From positions 1-10,006 of the forward strand of contig CAJXIS010000047.1 of the NCBI GenBank assembly GCA_913054115.1: a DNA stretch of 10,006 nt, given 5' to 3'. The DNA comes from an uncultured Acidimicrobiaceae bacterium (GTDB taxonomy: Bacteria > Actinomycetota > Acidimicrobiia > Acidimicrobiales > MedAcidi-G1). Both the position numbers and the translations under genes were made by a program. Below the pieces are notes generated by a model. It did no database searches. It saw nothing but the letters and a program-made list of their open reading frames with translations, and was not told where the DNA came from. Below, piece by piece: positions 7,074 to 10,006 of the stretch; positions within the stretch are counted from its first letter, which is position 1, and each line of letters starts with the position of its first letter.

Positions 7074-8362
7074 CGGCGGGCCTCCCCATCGACGACGACG
7101 GGTTCTCCGGCGAGCAGCGTGTGTCGTACCCGGCCCCGCAGCGTGCGTCCCTCGAAGGGCGAGTTCGAGCTCCGGGATGCCATCGCCCGGCCGGAGACCG
7201 TCCAGGTGGCGTCAGGATCGACGACACACAGGTTGGCGGGATTGCCCGGTTCGACGACGGTGCCGTGTCGGTCCGAAAGGCCGGCGATCGCCGCCGGCCG
7301 CCAGGACAGCAGCGCCAACACCTCGGGCAGGTCGAGACCGAGCTCGTCGAGTGCGAGGGAGAACGCCGTCTCGAGGCCCAGCATCCCCGGCGGCGCCTGG
7401 TCGAACGACAGTTCCTTGGCATGGTCGGTGTGGGGGGCGTGGTCGGTGGCGATGGCGTCGATCGTCCCGTCGGCGAGCCCTTCCCGGACCGCTGTGACAT
7501 CGGCGTCCGTCCGCAGCGGCGGATGCACCTTGAAAACCGGGTCGTAGGAGGCACAGGCGGCGTCGGTGAGCGTGAAGTGGTGCGGGGTGGCCTCGGCGGT
7601 GACGGGCAGGCCTGCGGCCTTGGCGTCCCGGACCAGGGCGACGCTGCCGGCGGTCGAGAGGTGCTGGAAGTGCATGCGGGCGCCCGTGAGCCGGACCAGG
7701 GCGATATCGCGCATCACCATGAGCTCCTCGGCCTCGGCTGGCTGGCCCGGGATCCCGAGGCGGGACGACCACTCCCCCTCGTGCATGTAGCCGCCGGACG
7801 ACAGGGCGGTCACCTCGCAGTGCTGGGCGAGCACCACGGGACGGCCCAGGCGGCGGGTCAGGCCGATGCTGTATTCCATGATCCGGCGCATCAGGCGGGG
7901 ATCCTGCAGGCCGGTTCCGTCGTCGGTGAAGATCCCGATTCCCCGATCGACGAGTTCGCCCATGGGCACCATGTCCTCGCCGCGTCGACCGACGGTCATG
8001 GCGCCGGTCGGGACGATCTCGCAGGCCGTTCCCCGTCCGAGCGTGCGCACGAGTTCGACGACCGCTGCGCAGTCCATGGTGGGTTCGGTGTTCGGCATGG
8101 CCACCAGGGCCGTGTAGCCGCCGAGGGCGCCGCCCCTCGCTCCGGTCTCGATGGTCTCGGCGTCCTCCTGTCCTGGTTCCCGCAGGTGCGTGTGGAGGTC
8201 GACGAAGCCGGGAGACACGACGCATCCCGAGGCGTCGAGGTCGACGTCTCCCGAGAGTCCGGTGCCGACTGCGGCGATCCGGCCATCGTCGCCGATCTCG
8301 ACGTCGGCGACGCGCTCGCCCGACCGGTCGATTACAAGGCCTCCACGGAGAACGATGGTCAT
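7070..8362 (-). CDS. pyrC: dihydroorotase, class I
   Basis: PyrC cyclises N-carbamoyl-L-aspartate to dihydroorotate using zinc. The product has 430 residues, the usual size for the Bacillus-type class I enzyme. Metal and substrate residues are all present: DLHTHLREPG (55-64, His57 and His59 with substrate-binding Arg61), FTDDGTGLQD (145-154, bridging Asp), AQHCE (179-183, His181), HFQHLST (231-237, His234) and ATDHAPH (305-311, catalytic Asp307). This is an active dihydroorotase and not the inactive PyrC' that some bacterial ATCases use as a scaffold. The ATG at 8362 gives a typical N-terminus (MTIVLRGGLVID). It has no Shine-Dalgarno at normal spacing. Instead it overlaps the stop of a 13-codon ORF as ATGA, so translation probably depends on coupling. 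The 3' end overlaps carA. Confidence 0.98.
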   Translation of the reverse strand: MTIVLRGGLVIDRSGERVADVEIGDDGRIAAVGTGLSGDVDLDASGCVVSPGFVDLHTHLREPGQEDAETIETGARGGALGGYTALVAMPNTEPTMDCAAVVELVRTLGRGTACEIVPTGAMTVGRRGEDMVPMGELVDRGIGIFTDDGTGLQDPRLMRRIMEYSIGLTRRLGRPVVLAQHCEVTALSSGGYMHEGEWSSRLGIPGQPAEAEELMVMRDIALVRLTGARMHFQHLSTAGSVALVRDAKAAGLPVTAEATPHHFTLTDAACASYDPVFKVHPPLRTDADVTAVREGLADGTIDAIATDHAPHTDHAKELSFDQAPPGMLGLETAFSLALDELGLDLPEVLALLSWRPAAIAGLSDRHGTVVEPGNPANLCVVDPDATWTVSGRAMASRSSNSPFEGRTLRGRVRHTLLAGEPVVVDGEARR

Positions 8363-8400
8363 GTGCGTTGCATCCGATCCGTCCCGATTGGCGTCGTCAT
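8359..8400 (-). CDS. 13-residue coupling mini-ORF between pyrB and pyrC
   Basis: This frame reads MTTPIGTDRMQRT and then stops. Its ATG (8400-8398) overlaps the pyrB stop as ATGA, and its TGA (8361-8359) overlaps the pyrC ATG as ATGA. GGAGG (8412-8408) lies 7 bases before the ATG, the best-placed ribosome binding site at this junction, while pyrC itself has none. The likely role is to carry ribosomes from pyrB to pyrC. The peptide resembles nothing I recognise. It could also be the remnant of an older pyrC start put out of frame by a small indel. Translation is inferred, not shown. Confidence 0.5.
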   Translation of the reverse strand: MTTPIGTDRMQRT

Positions 8401-9347
8401 GATCCGACCTCCGGCTCTGACCTGTCGATGAGCTCCCGGCCGGAGCCGAGGAGCAGGAACAGCACCGCCATGCGCACCGAGACGCCGTTGACGACCTGGT
8501 CGAGGATCACGGAACGTGGGTCGGAGGCGACCTCTGCGCTGAGCTCGAGGCCGCGGTTGGTGGGGCCGGGATGGCAGATGAGCGCATCAACGGGGAGCCG
8601 CGCCGCCCGGGCGGCGTCGAGCCCGTAGTCGGCCACGTACTCGCGGATCGACGGGATCAGGCCCTCGGTGATCCGCTCCCGTTGCAGGCGGAGCAGGTAG
8701 CAGGCGTCGAGTGATGGCAGGACCTCGTCGAGGTCGTGGCTGACCCGGACCGGCCAACCGGCGAGCGACGGCGGCAGCAGGGTCGGCGGTGCCACGAGGG
8801 TGACGTCGGCGCCGAGTGCGCTGAAGGCGAGCACGTTGGACCGGGCCACCCGGGAGTGCCGGATGTCGCCGACGATCCCGATCTGCATCCCGTCGAGGGC
8901 GCCCCGGTGCTGGCGGATCGTGTAGGCGTCGAGCAGCGCCTGCGTGGGGTGCTCGTGTGCGCCGTCGCCGGCGTTGATGACCGCGGCGTCGGTCCAGTCG
9001 GCGATCCGGTGGGGGGTGCCGGCCATGGGGTGTCGGACGACGAGGGCGTCGACCCCGTACGAGGCGATGACGTCGACGGTGTCGCGCAGGCTCTCGCCCT
9101 TGCTGAGCGACGACGAGCCGGCGGCGAAGTCGAGCGTGTCTGCCGAGAGGCGCTTGGCAGCCGTGTCGAACGAGATCCTCGTCCGGGTGGAGTCCTCGAA
9201 GAACAGGGTGGCCACGGTCCGCCCGCGCAGCGCCGGGACCCGGGGGATCGAACGACGGCCGATCTCGGCGAAGGTGTCGGTCAGGTCGAGGAGTTCCTCG
9301 ATCTCGGCACGGTCCATGCCGTCGATGCCGAGCAGGTGGCCGGTCAT
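8397..9347 (-). CDS. pyrB: aspartate carbamoyltransferase catalytic chain
   Basis: PyrB joins carbamoyl phosphate to aspartate, the committed pyrimidine step. The 316-residue protein has the carbamoyl-phosphate loop FFEDSTRTRISF (49-60), the mobile loop SSSLSKGESLRDT (78-90) with Lys83 reaching the neighbouring subunit's site, GAHEHPTQALLD (129-140), GDIRHSRVARSN (160-171), the aspartate-side LLRLQRER (218-225) in the 240s-loop position, and CHPGPTNRG (258-266). These fit a functional catalytic chain that acts as a trimer. No pyrI regulatory gene is near, so allosteric control of the E. coli kind is not expected. The ATG at 9347 has AGGAG (9358-9354) 6 bases upstream and follows pyrR by 34 bases. 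The 3' end overlaps the start of the 13-codon ORF. Confidence 0.98.
   Translation of the reverse strand: MTGHLLGIDGMDRAEIEELLDLTDTFAEIGRRSIPRVPALRGRTVATLFFEDSTRTRISFDTAAKRLSADTLDFAAGSSSLSKGESLRDTVDVIASYGVDALVVRHPMAGTPHRIADWTDAAVINAGDGAHEHPTQALLDAYTIRQHRGALDGMQIGIVGDIRHSRVARSNVLAFSALGADVTLVAPPTLLPPSLAGWPVRVSHDLDEVLPSLDACYLLRLQRERITEGLIPSIREYVADYGLDAARAARLPVDALICHPGPTNRGLELSAEVASDPRSVILDQVVNGVSVRMAVLFLLLGSGRELIDRSEPEVGS
8408..8412 (-). promoter_or_regulatory. Shine-Dalgarno within the pyrB 3' end
   Basis: GGAGG followed by TCGGATC and ATG at 8400. The spacing of 7 bases serves the 13-codon ORF and not pyrC, whose ATG is 45 bases away. This site is the main reason to think the small ORF is translated. 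Confidence 0.6.
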
Positions 9348-9381
9348 GGCGATCTCCTGGTCGCCGGCGGGAACTGGCCGG

Positions 9382-9948
9382 TCACTTCTGCATGACCCCC
9401 AGGTCGACGCCCTCGAGGTGGACGTCGACGACCTCGTCCCGGCGGGTCGGAAGGTTCTTGCCGATGAAGTCGGGTCGGATCGGCAGCTCCCGGTGGCCGC
9501 GGTCGATCATGACCGCCAGCTGGATCGCACGGGGTCGGCCGAAGTCGCAGACGGCGTCGAGCGCCGCCCGGATGGTGCGGCCGGTGAACAGGACGTCGTC
9601 GACGAGGACGACGATGCTGTTGTCCAGGTCGACCGGGATGTCGGTGGCGGCTTCAGGGACGACGGGACGCAGGCCGATGTCGTCACGGTGGAGGGCGACG
9701 TCGAGGCTTCCGACGGGGGGCCGCATCCCCTCGATCTCGTCGAGGGCGTCGGCCAGGCGTTCGGCGAGGGGTACGCCGCCGGTCTGGAGTCCGATCACGA
9801 CCATCTGGTCGAGCCCGTGGTTGCGCTCGATCACCTCATGGGCCATGCGCCGAACGGCCCGCGCCATGTCATCGGCGTCCATGATCCGTGCGTGGGCAAT
9901 GAAAACGCCCCCGAATGGGGGCGTCTGTCGTCGTTCTCTTTCGGCCAT
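9382..9948 (-). CDS. pyrR: bifunctional pyr operon RNA-binding regulator / uracil phosphoribosyltransferase
   Basis: PyrR binds UMP/UTP and then the pyr mRNA leader to lower expression. Many members also convert uracil and PRPP to UMP. From ATG 9948 the frame has 188 residues. They include the PRPP motif VVLVDDVLFTGRT (113-125), DVALHRDDIG (83-92), AIQLAVMIDRGHRELPIRPD (141-160) and FIGKNLPTRRDE (161-172), all close to the Bacillus protein. The loop usually read as TRG is TGG (Thr56-Gly58), a loss of the arginine. The start is uncertain. ATG 9948 has AGGAG 9 bases upstream, but residues 8-16 are encoded by a terminator-like hairpin and the family similarity begins near residue 21. ATG at 9882 (residue 23, MDADDMARAVRRMAHEVIERN region) would give 166 residues but has only a poor ribosome binding site. 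The binding hairpin just upstream supports autoregulation. Confidence 0.96.
   Translation of the reverse strand: MAERERRQTPPFGGVFIAHARIMDADDMARAVRRMAHEVIERNHGLDQMVVIGLQTGGVPLAERLADALDEIEGMRPPVGSLDVALHRDDIGLRPVVPEAATDIPVDLDNSIVVLVDDVLFTGRTIRAALDAVCDFGRPRAIQLAVMIDRGHRELPIRPDFIGKNLPTRRDEVVDVHLEGVDLGVMQK
9902..9925 (-). terminator. terminator-like hairpin in the pyrR 5' region
   Basis: On the minus strand ACGCCCCC (9924-9917) pairs perfectly with GGGGGCGT (9912-9905) around the 4-base loop ATTC, extended by a G-T wobble. The RNA then continues UUUUC counting the last paired U. This is the form of a factor-independent terminator, though the U run is short. It lies about 40 bases after the PyrR-binding hairpin and would serve as an attenuator if ribosomes do not cover it. 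In the longest pyrR frame it falls within codons 8-16. Pairing is seen; termination is inferred. Confidence 0.5.
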
Positions 9949-9957
9949 CGGCCTCTA

Positions 9958-9962
9958 CTCCT
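9958..9962 (-). promoter_or_regulatory. pyrR Shine-Dalgarno
   Basis: AGGAG lies 9 bases before ATG 9948 and just 3' of the PyrR-binding hairpin. CTCC near the window edge (10005-10002) is complementary to GGAG here, so the site could be masked in a folded leader, at the cost of part of the lower stem. This favours ATG 9948 as a translated start. Confidence 0.6.
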
Positions 9963-9965
9963 GAT

Positions 9966-10004
9966 TCCGTTCGGGCCTCTCGGGACCCGTTTCACGGTCA
10001 CGGA
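9966..10004 (-). promoter_or_regulatory. PyrR-binding RNA hairpin in the pyr operon leader
   Basis: The minus strand contains GGTCCCGAGAGGCC (9987-9974). This agrees at 12 of 14 positions with the PyrR-binding consensus I recall from Bacillus, ARUCCNGNGAGGYU. The two differences replace an A-U pair by a G-C pair. CGGGUC (9989-9984) pairs with GGCCCG (9977-9972) and leaves the hexaloop CCGAGA. A lower stem UCCGU (10004-10000) with ACGGA (9970-9966) is separated by a 10-base purine-containing bulge on the 5' side, the same architecture as in Bacillus. PyrR bound with UMP/UTP should act here. The promoter must lie upstream, outside the window. Confidence 0.82.
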
Positions 10005-10006
10005 GA

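Noticed and set aside
7070..8362. pyrC as the inactive PyrC' scaffold of an ATCase complex
   Set aside because: All zinc ligands and the catalytic Asp307 are present, so it is an active dihydroorotase.
9362..9381. Inverted repeat CCGGC/GCCGG in the pyrR-pyrB gap as a second PyrR site or terminator
   Set aside because: The stem is only 5 bp with an 8-base loop, lacks a T run and lacks the CCNGNGAGG-type loop of PyrR sites; such matches are frequent in GC-rich DNA.
1..10006. Mobile element, CRISPR array, tRNA/rRNA or defence system
   Set aside because: No direct repeat array, terminal inverted repeat, transposase, integrase or RNA gene pattern was seen; coding genes fill the window almost without gaps.

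Overview
This 10 kb window holds one large biosynthetic cluster, with every gene on the minus strand. The order of transcription is pyrR, pyrB, a 13-codon mini-ORF, pyrC, carA, carB, pyrD, pyrF, mihF and gmk (gmk is cut by the left edge). It is the de novo pyrimidine (UMP) operon plus an actinobacterial nucleoid protein and guanylate kinase. The mihF gene, the pyr-mihF-gmk order and the very GC-rich sequence point to Actinomycetota. The first-type PyrF and class 1-like PyrD differ from what I recall for Streptomyces and Mycobacterium, so a deep-branching lineage such as Acidimicrobiia is my guess, not a demonstrated assignment.

Right edge (about 9880-10006): the pyrR leader. It contains an RNA hairpin that matches the PyrR-binding loop known from Bacillus, then a good Shine-Dalgarno, the first ATG, and a perfect GC-rich hairpin followed by a short T run. 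That second hairpin lies inside the first codons of the longest pyrR frame. Middle (1724-9948): pyrR and pyrB are separated by 34 bp. From pyrB to pyrF every junction is a stop/start overlap, with the mini-ORF acting as a bridge between pyrB and pyrC. Left part (1-972): mihF follows pyrF after 58 bp and may have its own promoter, then comes partial gmk.

The enzymes work in sequence. CarA/CarB make carbamoyl phosphate, PyrB makes carbamoyl aspartate, PyrC closes it to dihydroorotate, PyrD oxidises it to orotate, and PyrF decarboxylates OMP to UMP. PyrE (orotate phosphoribosyltransferase) is not in the window. PyrK, the usual electron-transfer partner of a class 1B PyrD, is also absent. PyrR most likely senses UMP/UTP and controls the operon through the leader hairpin.

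I see no mobile element, CRISPR array, tRNA or rRNA, and no unknown multi-gene system. The points worth a second look are the two-hairpin pyrR leader, the pyrB-pyrC coupling mini-ORF and the PyrD without PyrK. Apart from the leader, no gene-free stretch is longer than about 100 bases.
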